Source: Reticulitermes lucifugus (Eukaryota; Arthropoda; Insecta; Blattodea; Rhinotermitidae). Taken from it: 64,000 nucleotides of DNA. The stretch spans positions 9,374 through 73,373 of the forward strand of contig JAKCWW010000111.1 of assembly GCA_026260175.1 (NCBI GenBank), in the 5' to 3' direction. Positions 21,846-34,570 of the stretch are shown piece by piece; position 1 is the first letter of the stretch; each line of letters starts with the position of its first letter. The position numbers and the translations under genes are program-made. The notes beneath the pieces were generated by a model, which was not told the origin of the DNA, made no database searches, and saw only the letters and a program-made list of their open reading frames with translations.

Positions 21846-21994
21846 TATATCAAACTTTGATAACTTGGGAGGATGGCGTTTGGGCGGAAATTTTGAAGTT
21901 AAGTTATGAGGGCAGCATTGGAAGCATGCAATGCTACGTGGATTTTGCGCACCAACTCAGCATTAGCTCTATGTTCAAGTGTTACTTTAAATAA

Positions 21995-22175
21995 TACGTA
22001 AAACCTCAATTCCTATCTCACAGATAGCACAGTCCATCTCCATGATAAAGAAACATCAGTTACATTGTTTAGGTAATCAGAATTTATTGCGAGATTTATG
22101 CAAAGTACACACAATGTAGAGTTTCTTAATGTTACAGCAAGTTATACATGCAGTAACCACTATTTTAAACGTATC
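21995..22175 (-). repeat. family B repeat
   Basis: Plus-strand text CTCAATTCCTATCTCACAGA through TGTAGAGTTTCTTAATGTTA and TGCAGTAACCACTATTTTAA is the complement of the family from end to start. Confidence 0.6.
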
Positions 22176-22179
22176 TCGA

Positions 22180-23099
22180 TTTAAGAAGTCACACAAATTT
22201 AAGTTCTAGCTCAGTCCGATGTTCCTTGCCTTATTAATACCTTGTATTTTTACGTACCAGAGAGTCTTGAAGCGCGTAATTTATAAATAATTCCAAAGAG
22301 AAAAAACAGTCCATAGCAGAACCGAAAGCCTAACTGTCTGTTGCGTAGGTTTCTAGTTATATATTCGTATAAGATATATATGTATATAATGTGTACATGT
22401 TTTTGTTTTCATCGCTGTTTTATATTATTAGTATTTTTATACTTAGTTACACGTTCTAAAGGCCTCTGACTTATTAGATATAAGATCGAATCCGAATTGT
22501 CGCCATATTTAAAGTTGTCCTTATACAATTAATCTCTCTTTCATAGTGTCTACGTACGTTCCTTGTCTATCCCATAACAAATTCTACATGCTTAGACCCC
22601 GTGTTCTATAGCTTTCGATATAAAGCCAAATGATGCAGCCTCACAATTTCGCGGGTCCGTCACATTACAACGCTCGATGTAGGAAGATAAATGGTACGGC
22701 TTGTGGGTGGTTTTGAATGACAGCTTGGTTTACCGCGTTTGTTGAATGTAGCCCAACTTTTCCAAAGTTAAGATCAGGGACAAACACACACAAACACATA
22801 GAAACAGACAGAAGGGTGATTTCAGAAACCCATTTGAAATTGAGCTTTTCTCACTGCTATAGAGGAGGCAGTTGCCTTTAGTAAGTGAGGTTTAAAACCC
22901 TTAGGAGGGGCGGGGGGAGCAAACTTAGAAGATTATTGTTTTCTCGAAAGTTACTTCGTGTAATTTGGTGTCAGTATAAACGTAGCTCAGATACTGCTGT
23001 CTCTATCTCCAGGCTGCGAAATATTGGTACTATATACCAAAATGCACGGTATCATATAAATGTCATTCAAATTTTCGATTTTACGCAAGATAGTGTCAC
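22180..23099. other. unannotated DNA
   Basis: The 22740-22850 stretch has short CA and CAGA runs but no unit structure. No gene seen. Confidence 0.45.
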
Positions 23100-24235
23100 T
23101 GTTAAACTTAATTATTATGTCATACATTGCGTCAAATACTTCAGAAAAATGGGAATATAGCTGGGCAGTACAACGCCCATTCATAGAGTACAAGAAAGCC
23201 TGTCATTCATTTACGAAGCATGCTTTGTACAATATTCCCATCGAGTTTGGTACACCCATAAAATTGCTCAGGTTGATAAAATCAGTTTAAATGAAACTAG
23301 TGACGTTCACATATGTAAATATTTTTCTGATATATTTCCTGTTCAGGAATTTCTGAAGTAAGGGGTTGTTTTATCTCCATTACTTTTCAACTTTGCTCTA
23401 AAATTTGTCGTTAGAAAGGTCCAAGCAAACCAGGAGGGTTTGAAATTGGGGAGGAAACACCTGCTTCTGCTCCATAAAAATGATGTTAATTTATTGGACG
23501 AAGACATACAAAGTATAAAAAACACACAACCATTATCAGTGAATACTGAGAAACTAAGTACATACTGACATCCCGTAAACAAAATGCAGGACAAAATCAA
23601 AAAGTATAAACACGTAATGAATTCTTTAAAATTGCGGTAAATTTTAAATATTTGGGAATGACAGTAACAAATAAAAATTTCGTGCTTAAAATATTAAGTG
23701 AAGATTAAATTCAGGGAATATCTGCTACCATTCGGTAGATAATCTTGTTTCTTCCCATTTGCTATCTAAGTGTATGGCGATTAAAATTCACAGAACTATT
23801 AATACGAGTGTTTTTTATATGGGTGTGAAACTTGGTGTCTTACATCAAGGGAGGAATATAGTTTGCGGGTGTTCGAGAATAGGGTGCTGAGGAAGGTATT
23901 TACATCTAAGAGGGAGGAAATAACACGAGAAAACAGCATAACAAGGCTTTCCATGATCTGCACCCTTCTTCGGATACTATGATGGCGATCAATATCTGCA
24001 GTATTAGATGTGTGGGGCATGTGTGGCGTAGGGAGAGAAGAGAAATGCGTATATGATTTTGGCAGAAAACGTGCAAGAAACAGGACATTGGAAGACGTAG
24101 GTGTTGATGGTAGGATAATATTAAAATAGATCTTAAAGGAATAGGTTGAGAGAGCGCTATCAATCTGGCTCAGGATAGGAACAAGTGGTGAGCTTTTGTG
24201 AAAAAGAAAATAGACTTTCAGGTTCCATAAAACGC
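23100..24235 (+). pseudogene. LINE reverse transcriptase, RTE-like, 3' part, heavily decayed
   Basis: Pieces in the normal order are as follows. ENYYVIHCVKYFRKMG (near 23115) lines up with the block before RT motif A. RPFIEYKKACHSF and LYNIPIEFGTP (23174-23260) follow. SPLLFNFALKFVVRKVQAN-like text lies near 23380-23430. HKNDVNLLDED (23473) sits where the catalytic YADDVNLLG should be, so the active site is lost. YGCETWCLTSREE and LRVFENRVLRKVF (23818-23910) form an open stretch of about 50 codons. Finally come IKIDLKGIG and NLAQDRNKW (24122-24190). Several frame changes and stops separate them. The fragment runs to the usual C-terminus, so the missing portion is 5' (endonuclease and early RT), as in 5'-truncated LINEs. 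The clade name is from memory. Confidence 0.75.
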
Positions 24236-24544
24236 GGGTAATTTCTTAACTAGCTTAAAGTAGTAGCTTTTCAAGAGAGCTTTGCTCCATGCAGCCATTT
24301 AGTTATTTTGCAGATTAATATCAGATAATTGGCCTAAATAAGAGAGAGGAGTAACACATAAAATAGTTTGGCCTGAATACTTTAAGGAAGAGACAACCTT
24401 TGACACAAAGGCATTTACTTGTACTTCCATCCAAGACATCGCTTCATCAACGGCTCGTTCTGCAATTATTCAAGCGAATATGAAGCCAACTTCATATGGA
24501 GAAAACACGTAAAACTGTCCCTGTGTTTATGTACGTACCAAGCC
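24236..24544. other. unannotated DNA
   Basis: Nothing recognised. Confidence 0.4.
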
Positions 24545-24800
24545 ACGAACGTGTGGGAGAGTGGAGGTGTAAATCCCCACATTCATAACCTAGAGACTAG
24601 ATCGAGTCAGTATTACGTTTCACTACCAGGCCACTTTAGCCTCTGGAAAAGAGCTCCGGTACCGTTGAACAGGAAACAGGGTAGGCCTCAGATCCTGTCT
24701 GGTTGATTCGGAAAGGAGAAAATATATACTCACACATCTGCCCGGACTCAGAACTATATTCCACCTACGCGAAGCCCACAGCTAAGGCCCTGTACTGACT
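24545..24800 (-). mobile_element. Talua-like SINE, diverged
   Basis: GAGAGTGGAGGTGTAAATCC (tail complement), GGGTAGGCCTCAGATCCTGT and CTGCCCGGACTCAGAACTAT at the B-box complement. Confidence 0.55.
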
Positions 24801-25619
24801 CTGCAATATTCTTCATCAAAATCGTGATCAAGCTACTACTAAACCTCATATTATTAAATAAACACAAATATACGGCTTGTTTATTGACAATAACGAAACT
24901 TTCTGACAGTTGTATGTTGACTCACAAATTTCTTTGTTACAACAAAGAGGTAAATTTCGCCAACACCCTTCTTACGTAGGAGGGAAATAAACTATTCATG
25001 TTCATACAATGTTATTACCATGTTCACAGAAGGTCCTTTTATCGTACATCTTTACTTCTGTAATGAAGGAAACGACGAGGAACATGTCAGAAGTACTGTT
25101 AAAATAATGTACAAGAAGAGGTTCCAATTTGAGCGAAAAAAGAGAACTAAAGAGACTGTAAAGAAACGGAGAGAAGCAGAAAAAATTACAAAAGACTGAT
25201 TGTTCCTTAATGAGAAGAATGTGACATAGAAGTAAAAAAGGATGTATTATAAGTAGATTCTACGGGCAAGCACAGTGGATATTTGAATAGGGTGCGCGCG
25301 CTATCTGTATAGAACACCGAACAGCATTCACAAAGACATGCTTCGCATCTGAATGAATGGAAAGTCACACACACACACAAGAATCCCTTTCTCTGCGCAT
25401 ATGTGTGTGTGTGTGCTTTTACTTTTTTTATCACAGGCTTGTAGAAGTGCTGGTTAAATTATTTGTACAGCGGTCTTCACAATACTTGCTACTTGCTGAC
25501 GCTTTTACGTACATCACCGTCTGTTTCGATTGTTACATGCAGTAAGACGTCGTATGTATTGGCGGAACAGCGACACATGTTCCATATTCATAATTTATAG
25601 ATTTGATTATAATGTACAG
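24801..25619. other. unannotated DNA with inverted CA/GT microsatellites
   Basis: A CA run (25364-25379) and a TGTG run (25401-25417) lie 21 bases apart and could pair as a hairpin. 25130-25200 is purine-rich. No gene. Confidence 0.5.
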
Positions 25620-25850
25620 TGACAAGGACGACAGAGGAATCAAGATTCAGTTCCCGACAGGATCTCTTCTTCATCGTGTTCAGACCGGCCCTAGGGTTCA
25701 TCCAGTCTCCTACCCAAAGGATAGCGAGCCATTTCTCCGGGGATAGCACTGTCGGTGCATGAAGCAGATTACTTAACTCTATCTAGTGCCGAGTTTAAGA
25801 ATGTCTGAAGCTCCACTTCCCAACACGTTTTCATGGCGTGGTGCTCAACT
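25620..25850 (+). mobile_element. Talua-like SINE
   Basis: GGAATCAAGATTCAGTTCCC (decayed B box), CAGTCTCCTACCCAAAGGAT, ATCTAGTGCCGAGTTTAAGA, GAAGCTCCACTTCCC. The tRNA-like head is largely missing. Confidence 0.65.
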
Positions 25851-26039
25851 CAACACAGAGACATTACTTTTATTTTCCAGTTATATTGTGAGGGACTGAA
25901 TGTGATCCACAGGCGGCTCATTGTGAACAAGGAAATGAATCTTCGGATTCTGTAAAAGGTAAAACCATTCTTGACTATTTCAGAATGTATCCGTTTGTCA
26001 AGGAAGATTATGCTTAATAAAATTATTTAGCTTGCGGAC

Positions 26040-26300
26040 CCTGTTCAGATTTGTTTCATAAAAGGCGTTGCTTCTTTGCCATTGCTTTTCAACTTTTCTG
26101 AAAGAATGTATCATTAAGGAAGTCTAAGAAATCCATGCGAGATTAAATTATACTGGACGCATGGCTTTGTGGGCTATGCTGATGATGTAGTCTAAATTTA
26201 TAGGGAAGGAAAGTAAACATTACAGAAAAAACAAAGAAATTCTATTAGACGCTAATTAGGAGGTGGATCTGGAAGGAAATGTTGAAAAACGAAGTGAATG
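26040..26300 (+). pseudogene. LINE reverse transcriptase fragment with catalytic YADD block
   Basis: One frame reads CFFAIAFQLF, corresponding to SPLLFNFAL of the same LINE type as at 23100, and then a frame near 26170 reads GYADDV (26172-26189). Degenerate sequence matching the region after the active site follows (LQKKQRNSIRR, LGGGSG). About 85 codons with stops and frame changes. Flanking RT motifs were not found, so this is a short dead fragment. It keeps the active-site motif that the longer relic at 23100 has lost, so it is a separate insertion. Confidence 0.6.
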
Positions 26301-26899
26301 TATCTTTTTATTCATTCCTGTTACTATACTGAATGAACTAGGTCGGCTCCTATCATTCCCCTCTTCGTTCCAAATGTTCCGCCTTACATAAGTTAACCTT
26401 TATTGGCGACTTTCGATTTCAGAAACACAAAATGCATATTCTTTTACCAGAATGTAGACTTTCCTTTAATCTTAGTCCCGAAAACTTTTCACATGCTTCG
26501 CTCTGTGTTTCCCCAAATAACAGGTTCCAAACGAAGCCATGAAAGTAACTGCTTTCGTTAATTAATAAAGGGCCCAGTGAATTCATGTACAATAACTAAC
26601 AAGGCTTAATATTCTTTGTTATCTGGTTTTGTTCATTACATAAAACAGTGTATTACCAATTTTTTTCTTAATATAGACTCGATTCAATTACGGATTATTA
26701 AAGCTGGTATGATTCAGGAATGAGGGCGAGAAATTAACATTTCAGTGTCAATAGGACTTCTATTCCCCACAGTGAGGGGATGAAACAAGAGAAACTTCGG
26801 TAGTAAAGGAACAATCAATACTGCTCATGTGAGTACAAGACTACAAGGTTTCCGCATAGTAATGCAGAAATTTCGAATTAAACGTTGTGTTACTCGAAA
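26301..26899. other. unannotated DNA
   Basis: Nothing recognised. Confidence 0.4.
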
Positions 26900-27085
26900 T
26901 TACTAACATTTTCAAGTACGGAATTAATGTAACAAATGTTTTAAGAAAGAGTTTCTACGTCACTGTTAAAAAAGATAGTTTCACTTTTAGCAAAAATCGG
27001 AGTAAATGTACTCAACACGTTGTGCTCAAAATGCAGAGTTTTGAAAGTTAAAACTTTGATACGTGCAACCAGCGTACCTTAAAGG
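26900..27085 (-). repeat. family B repeat, diverged
   Basis: Plus strand: GTTGTGCTCAAAATGCAGAG, TTTTGAAAGTTAAAACTT and GCAACCAGCGTACCTTAAAG, the complement of the family start. Confidence 0.5.
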
Positions 27086-28099
27086 ATTAAGAGGTGTTGT
27101 TGGCTGAACTCGCCGAGAAAATAAGGAACTTCACTAATCGCAAAAAATTATTAGTACTTAACACAGGAGAAATGATTGAAAACGCGAAAATAAATGATAC
27201 GATGATAACTTATAAAAGGATGGACAAGTAGTGACCCATAAACACAGTGATTAAGGAAATACTGCTGGCCGAAAAGTGGTTGGAGGAACGACAATAATAA
27301 TAATCGGGAAATATATTTTGGGTTTCCTTAATAAAAATGATGATTTATAAATTTTTGTTACATCTAACAAAAATGCAAGTAGCTCTAACTATAAGGCGTC
27401 GAATAAGAAATTGGAAAGGATGAGGAAGAAAGCGATCAGTGTTTCATTTGATTTACTATTAAAACTTTTGCTTTGAGGGAAGGCCGAAATCTACGAGAAT
27501 GTTGGGTATGGGTATGGACAAGCCAAAATTATAACCCGATAACTCGAAAATACAAGGCAGGAGTTCTAAACACTCTTACACGACGTTCGGTAAAATATTT
27601 ACTAAATGTTGTAAAACAGAACAACAAAACAAATTGTTATCCACTGGCTTACGTAAGGTGCACACACACCTCACATTCCATTCATACTAATTTCCGTGTA
27701 CGCACATTTTATTCAAAGCCTACAGAACTCAGACTCTACAAGGAAATTAAAGGCCGCTCTAATATAAATGAACCTGAAAAACAGCATAAACTACACAACT
27801 TAGTCTCTACAACAAGAAAAATAAGAAAGTATTTAGTCTATAAACAGCGAAGTTTAAAAATAAAATACTTTTTATATGCTTAACCTGAAAGGGAGTAATG
27901 TAGTCAATACTTATTCCAATTTTTAATGTTAAACTTAACATAATAGATCATAATTACAGTGTAATCACAGATGTTTCAGTGAGAAAATTTCACAACGCCA
28001 TAAAAACATAAACCTTATGTAAAAGTATGATTCTTATTCTTCACAGAGTTTCTTGTTTATATACCAACAAAATAATTTTCTCTGAGTATTTTTATTGGT
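27086..28099. other. unannotated DNA
   Basis: Includes a 136-codon open frame (27473-27883) without any domain I recognise. It is lysine- and asparagine-rich as expected of AT-rich noncoding DNA. Confidence 0.45.
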
Positions 28100-28155
28100 G
28101 ATACCTGATGATGGTTCTTGCAGTCAAAACACGTTGTGTGTATAAATAATATAAT
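28095..28155 (+). ncRNA. hammerhead-like motif, degraded
   Basis: ATAC, then an intact core CTGATGA (28105-28111), T, then GG, but the central hairpin no longer pairs well. AAAAC replaces GAAAC, followed by ACGTT. ATAC can still pair with GTGT after the GTT. A relic of the family described at 57949. Confidence 0.4.
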
Positions 28156-28655
28156 ATAGAACTAACAAGTGAGTTGTGATTAAGGAGTTATATAATTCAT
28201 TCTTTAAAACGAATTGTGACTTACAAAGAGCAATGCAGTTTTTAGATATATAATGTTTTCATGTGAACTCCGTTTGAAGCTCAAAATACACCACACCTGA
28301 TGCTTTAAAACCTCTTACGTATCTAGGTACTTAGATATTCTTCTTTTAAATGTGCAGTTATATCACTCAGAACAGTCTACGAGCATTATTTATCAGGTGT
28401 AACAACATGTTTGTCTTTAGAGATATTGGCATATTTAGTCTAAAGTTTTAAGGACGTGTTAAATTAATTACTCTACTTATAGGTAATAGAACTTTGTTGT
28501 GTTTGTATTGTTATTTTCCTTGTGTTTCATTATTTTTTGTTATGTTTTTGGTTAGTCATTTCATATACTTTATGTTCTTGTGCTGTGCCTGTATTTGACC
28601 TCTTGACTGTTATGTTAGCACGCTAATAATAAAGAATTGAATTGAAATAAATTGA
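28156..28655 (+). repeat. possible LINE/SINE 3' end with AATTGA tail
   Basis: The stretch ends in CTAATAATAAAGAATTGAAT, then TGAAATAAATTG (about 28623-28654). That is a polyadenylation-like hexamer followed by a short (GAATT)n tail, as seen at the 3' ends of some non-LTR elements. No coding part is visible upstream. Confidence 0.3.
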
Positions 28656-30054
28656 CATGCAGACTGTGAGGATGTAAAATATTGTTTTACTGCTAAGTAT
28701 CATGTTATCCTTAAAGCCCTGTAAAAGTGCAATTCTCTGTTATGGAGTAGTACACAATAAGGTTTACTGCTTTCTTTGTGAACGAAAGAGGACTTATAAA
28801 TTCTGGAATTGTGACAGTAAAAATCGCACTTTTAGACTCTCATATTCTATGAATTGTGAGGTGTACAAGGACCTCAATTTCGACGTACTCCTAAATGTTT
28901 ATTTTAAGTCTTTCACTCTTGTGATAGTTAGTCAAAAAATGTTACTTTGTTCAAAGTAGTTAATTTTATTCAATCTTTATCAACGTAACGAATTCGAAGC
29001 GAGATAGTCTCTCAGCATCAGTAATATATAAATAAAAAAATGAAAATAACAAATATAAATAATAATAAAATGCTATTTTAAGAGCGATTTTTCTGCTTTT
29101 CTACGTTATCGCATTCGATTTGCAGTACCCTCAGCAAGTATAAAAAAATGTAACCATTCTCTTTTATGTTTCCTGTTACGGACGTAAAGAACAACACCCA
29201 AATACATTAAACAGATTCCGTTCACTTTCCAATGTGTAAGGTAGCTACTGGTGTTAAACCAATGTGCAAATATTGCTGCATAAATTCTTGACGTGATCGC
29301 CTCCTCATTTCTAATCTGTTTATAGTTAAACACATAAATTTAATTGCTTAATATTAGTGTTCTTTCTTCAGTAAAGATTAAGTAACACTACACTGTGATA
29401 TTGACAGGGAAGACAAATATATCCCTGGACAAGCAAGGCTACTCTTGCTTATCTTTTATGTAAAACCTACAGGTCTCTATATACATATATGTGTATATAG
29501 GGGAAAAGCCATTTCGCGCTAAATTTAAGGGACAAATTGTGGTACAGAATATCTGTATGCTTAGAAGACAAAAGACTCTCAACAGAGCGTGAGAGTTATA
29601 CTGTATACGAATGTAACAAAGCAAGTAGAGAATTTTCGAGGTGAAGTTATTATGGCTTTAAATGTGCATATAGACACAAACACAGTGTTTGAATTGAAGA
29701 CAGGAACAGGGGGATTATAATTGTGTTAGGTGCGTGATTTTAATACAATCAATGAACCTATTGTTGCCTTTACCAGGACGCCAAATCTCACGCTATAGAC
29801 TACGAAAGCGAATACCAGGAGATTTGCCTCAGCGTCGCGACGAGAGGCCTCGACACACCATAATGTGTGCGTATAGCCTGGGTAGATACGCTGACTTTAT
29901 ATATTTCCCGCTTTTACCGTTACAAAAATATAATTTCTGTAAATTATCGCCTGGATTATTGCTCGAAGGTTCTGATTTGTTTATGTTGTGCGATTAACCA
30001 CAGCGACGACACAAGAAATAATAAATTGAAGGAGGCCACTTATATGTTTACTGT
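28656..30054. other. unannotated DNA
   Basis: No gene or repeat recognised. A palindromic ATATACATATATGTGTATAT lies near 29479-29498. Confidence 0.45.
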
Positions 30055-30510
30055 TTAAAGCACAGTGGTTAATAGACATACACTACACTGTTTAACATTA
30101 AAAGCCCTGCATTATTATCCCACAGAACCAGTAGTGTAAATAATAGATCGGACCCCCCCCTCAGACTCAATTATTGCACTTCCCCTCCGCGACTCGATAA
30201 TCGCGGCCCCCTATATTTATAGACCTAAGTGCAATTACTGCCAGGTGTCATAAAGGGGATCCAGAATAATGCCTGCTGTAAGAATATCGAAATCCATTCC
30301 TAAAGGCTCCATAAAGATTTAAGTATTCTGTACCTTTGGGGTCCTCCCTGACAGAGGCGGCCTCTCACGCCACGGTGTCTATCTACGCTACTGCACACGG
30401 CGTAATTTCTTGCTCCCTATGTTTCTGACAATAAACAGAATTCACCGATTGTAGGTTGCAATGGTGATGGACTGTGTTCTCTGTGAGATAGAAACTGAAT
30501 TTTAGATGAA
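30055..30510 (+). repeat. family B repeat interrupted by a segment of about 275 bp
   Basis: The 5' part (30055-30130: AAGCACAGTGGTTAATAGAC, AACATTAAAAGCCCTGCATT) resumes at about 30405 (TTTCTGACAATAAACAG) and ends with CTGTGTTCTCTGTGAGATAG (30472-30491). The intervening DNA begins near GATCGGACCCCCCCCTC and is C-rich and unlike the surroundings. I cannot place its ends or find a target duplication. Confidence 0.6.
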
Positions 30511-31294
30511 TTCCAGTCTCCAAAGTATTGAAGTACGTAATGGATACTTTGTTTAGAGGCATCAGACTCGAGTCCCAGACGGAGCTTATGTTGTGATTCA
30601 ATATTTCTTTTTGGTCTTTTCCCTAAATTTCTTCACAAATTTTATTATTGATTCTACGTTGTTAAGGACGTTGTGTCCGGCACCATTACCTTTCACACTG
30701 AAGGCCTGGCGCTTAATAAACTAGAGTCCAATATTCACAGCTATTTTAGTTTATTCATTTCTATTAGGCACTAAGCGGAATGAATCAAACAAACTTGAAG
30801 ATGAAGGAGTTTCGTCCACGCCGTTTTAAAACCGTGGGTACCGAATTGTTGAAAGTCCCTCAGATGAGACTTAAACCTCAAAGTAGGCTTCGTATTCCGA
30901 ATGGCTGAAGAGACTTTGACAAAAGTAGTCTGCATGTGGGGGGAAATATCCACTTCAGGGTTTCCAACCAAAATGCCTTATACTAGCAAGTCTCATATAT
31001 GCTACATGCCCCGCCCATCTAATCTTCCTTTATTTGATCACCGTAGTGGTGTATGATTTAAACGCAAATTATGAAACTCCTTTTTAAGTAATTCTACCTC
31101 TCCTATTATTTCCTCCATCGTAGGCCTAAATAATCTGTTTAGCAACGAGTCATTCATATGACGTCATAGAAACAGTTGTAGCATGCACAATTCAGTATGA
31201 AAATATGTTAAATATGAGTCAAGGTTCACATTCTAAAGCATGAAATTGTCTATATAACGTGTTAGGCCTGCTTAAAAATTTCAATATACTCGTC
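30511..31294. other. unannotated DNA
   Basis: A 66-codon minus-strand frame (30771-30971) reads smoothly (TTFVKVSSAIRNTKPTLRFK) but matches nothing I know. Confidence 0.4.
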
Positions 31295-31470
31295 TAATAT
31301 GTGACGCCATTTAGTCTGGTATAAACGTTTCTAAAAAACTTCCTGCCTTCAACTTCAGGGCTGAGATGTGACAGCTACCGTAATGATGGGCGCGGCAGAT
31401 TCCTTCAAAGATTTGGTAGGCCAACATATTTATTAAACTTCACGGCGCCATATGCCACAAGAAAGACATA
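31295..31470 (+). mobile_element. foldback MITE
   Basis: Left arm GTGACGCCATTTAGTCTGGT. Right arm CCAACATATTTATTAAACTT, then CACGGCGCCATATGCCACAA. Loop about 90 bases. Confidence 0.6.
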
Positions 31471-31504
31471 TGAAGAAAGCTGAGACACTCAGCTTTAATC
31501 CTTA

Positions 31505-31690
31505 AAACTCAGATCCTACGTCACAGAGAACACTTGGTGTGTTCATTACAAACATCAATAAGATAATTTTATTTATAGAAAAAATTGACGTTGATTGTGA
31601 GAAGCATATGATACATAACAATACACTGTATTGACAAAAGCACAGTGTTTTAATGCTACTGCATGTGGTGTATATAGTTACCAGAGTACT
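31505..31690 (-). repeat. family B repeat
   Basis: Plus strand: CTCAGATCCTACGTCACAGA, then AAGCACAGTGTTTTAATGCT and ATAGTTACCAGAGTACTTTA at the family start. Confidence 0.6.
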
Positions 31691-32289
31691 TTAAAAGGTT
31701 TATCGTAAATTGACAGTACTACAGGAAGGATCGTGTGCTGGGCTCTCTCCCGTAGCTACGAACTGCCATGCAATTGTTCTAATAACGACATCACGCAGAG
31801 TATAAGTCTGTTTTCTAAAGGTCGTATAATATTCCGGCAGCGCTAAGCCCATGACAATGATTCATCAGCAGACATCGTTAACCAGTAGGCCTACCTGAAT
31901 GAACCAAACAGCGCCATCTTCTGGCAACACAATTACAGCCTCACGTGTTGAAGTGAACTCATATACAACCACATTGGAATGAAATGCCAAGACAGAGAAA
32001 GCGGAATGTATTATGGTTTACACATCGCACAATACAGGGCAAACATCAAGTTAAAAGATCTCACCTTACAATAGAGTGTGTTCAGGAATTTAGAATTCTT
32101 AAATTGTCAAGTTAATGAAGTTCGTCTTAATTACAATCTGCATACGGGCACAAATATTATGTAGCGCTCATTTTAACACTATGAAGTCTAAAGTTTATGC
32201 AAATCATATCTGAGTAACCAGTTACTACCCAACAGCAGACATAGTCATACTGAGTATATATTAAAAACACCTATCGGTCGATAACATGT
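31691..32289. other. unannotated DNA
   Basis: Nothing recognised. Confidence 0.4.
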
Positions 32290-32405
32290 CAGGAAGTAAT
32301 CGGTGTTTTTTTTTTGCGAATATTTACAAATAAACAGAGTGTATGGGCAAAGTGAATAGTTTTAAAATGCGAATGCTGGTGGTGCATGTTGTTACTACTG
32401 CGTTT
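32290..32405 (-). repeat. family B repeat, 5' half
   Basis: Plus strand: AGGAAGTAATCGGTGTTTTT, AGAGTGTATGGGCAAAGTGA, TGTTGTTACTACTGCGTTTC. Confidence 0.5.
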
Positions 32406-33444
32406 CAAACAATTAAGTTTGCAGAACCCAAGATTCATTATGTTACACTAACGCATCCTGATGTAATAGGCTCCAATTAAGTATTAACGAAAGAGGCACA
32501 TTATATAAGAACACAAAGAACGTTTTCATAACGAAACCAATAGAAGATCAGAAATAGTATGCACATGGTACGATATAGTACGCCGCGCACTCTTCTAATA
32601 AAAGAGTAGTAACCATAGTAACAGTACTATCAGCATCAGCAGCAATAACACAAAGTTTCTTTTCTTTCTTCCTGAACTAGTTGAAATTGTAGGCGTATTA
32701 AGCAACTTAAGTGTCTTTCAGTCTCTTCCTGTGACGCCCTGTAATTCATTTCCCTATTGGTCTGTAAGACATTCATAAATTTGGTAATATATTTCTGTAC
32801 ATGGTTCTACATGCATTTTTTAGTTTTTCTGATGATCACTTACGTAACAAAATCTTTAATTCCGATTAATTATCTAAAAAGAAATATTCTACCACATATG
32901 TTATGTAACATGTAACTACATCACGTTTTATGTCCATCAAATAAAGACGCCTCTTATTCCTTTCCGCAAAGAATATAAATGTTTATTAGCTCTAATAGCG
33001 TAGCTTTATACGTCTACTTCTTTTATCCAGCGTCAACTTCCCGTGACTTGAGCATAATAAACAACAAAAATCTGAACCACTTGCAGATTGGTTTTGTCAG
33101 CTGAGTTGATTAAAGCAGCAAATTACCTGCTCAATCAACTTCTCTATACGCGACACAGCCTTCTATGAATGTCAGTTCGAGTTTAGTTGTTGCTGCGTGT
33201 TAAACGTGGCGCTTAAATACTTCTTTGTTCTTGGTTATATATAGCGCTTTCGCCTTTATAACAGAAATCAAAATCTCGTAACCCAAAAATAATTACAAAA
33301 TAACTTGAAACATTCCTTTTTAGTAGTAGTCCTTACTGGCTTGTAAAGGTAGAACCGAATTAAGAATGTGGTATAATATCATTAAACTGGATAGATGTTT
33401 CTTTAAAATCGAAATTCAGATTGTGATGGCTGCACTGTTAGCAG
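32406..33444. other. unannotated DNA
   Basis: Nothing recognised. Confidence 0.4.
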
Positions 33445-33745
33445 CCTGGATGACGTAGCTGGTACAGTGCCTGAGCTACAGGCTGGACAACGGAGGAATC
33501 ATGGTCCGATTCCCGACAGAAGCAAGAGATTATTCTGTTCTCCCAAGCTATCATACTGGCTCTGGAGACCATCCTTTGTCCACTTCAAAGAGAAACCGGA
33601 GCTCATTCTCCCGGGGCAATGAAACCGGAGCGTGAAGCTGACCACCCACTTCCACCTAGTGCCGAGGATAGAAAGAGTGGAGCTATAAATCTACTTCCCC
33701 TATGTTATCGTTGCATGCACAAGGGCAGTGACATATCTGCCATGG
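33445..33745 (+). mobile_element. Talua-like SINE, best full-length copy
   Basis: Head GTAGCTGGTACAGTGCCTGA and GCTACAGGCTGGACAACGGA, then a B-box-like ATCATGGTCCGATTCCCGAC (33508-33527). The body includes AAACCGGAGCGTGAAGCTGA, CACCCACTTCCACCTAGTGC and CGAGGATAGAAAGAGTGGAG. The order and wording agree with the termite Talua-type tRNA-derived SINE as I remember it. A 60-codon frame over it is incidental. Confidence 0.75.
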
Positions 33746-34508
33746 GTAATGGGAAATTAGGCTACGTACCAAAAGGAGAAGTACCAGTCCCTCGTCTGTA
33801 ATGAGATCACCTTCCTCGTTAATATCATGATATGGCCTAGAGCTCCTAAGAAGTTAAAAAAACGAATGACGCTCAAATTAAGAAACAATTGAAGTTTATG
33901 TTAATGTAATTTAAAGGATATCCTGAAAGAGGATTCGCATCATAGGCCTACTGGAACGTCATTTTAATAGTCATGGATATCACACATATTCTACACAGTA
34001 AATTTCGTATTACACATGTGTGTTCACTGTTAGGTCCGGAGTAAGAAATAGGAGTGCTCCATATTTGTATTAGAAGGCATTCTGTCAAAATTAGTTATCA
34101 ATATAAAATCAACTCAATTAATTTAAAGCAAGTGAGAAATAATTTGAAGATTCAAATTTAAATCTGGTCACTTGATTAGAAATGCTCTCCTGATCTTTTC
34201 TATGTACCGAAATGATATCTAGTCTCGATGATGTAAGAACAAAAATGGGGGGTGTTCGGAGTATGAGACGCATGAATAAGGGCGGAGTGGGGATGGAGCT
34301 GTCGCCTGCTGCAGCGTTGGCAGTTCTGTCTTTCTCTCACAGATCGCAAAGTGAGTGTTCCGGACAACCTAATTACACTCTGTCCCTACTAGGCTCTAGG
34401 CCCCAGGAGAACGCATTTTTTTCTGCCCCCTTACTGTGATACAATATACGCAATTTGGGGATCCTACTGATGCTTCATTATTATCCGATCGCGAGTGCGC
34501 GCGGCCAT
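33746..34508. other. unannotated DNA
   Basis: A 75-codon frame at 34212-34439 lies in a G-rich patch. No domain is recognised. Confidence 0.4.
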
Positions 34509-34547
<39 letters not shown>

Positions 34548-34570
34548 CACGTACATACACACATACACAA
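34509..34570. repeat. (CA)n microsatellite
   Basis: About 19 clean CA units, then an interrupted CATACACA run. Confidence 0.97.

Noticed and set aside
27473-27883. 136-codon plus-strand frame
   Set aside because: No recognisable domain, composition as expected of AT-rich noncoding DNA, and no splice or polyadenylation context.
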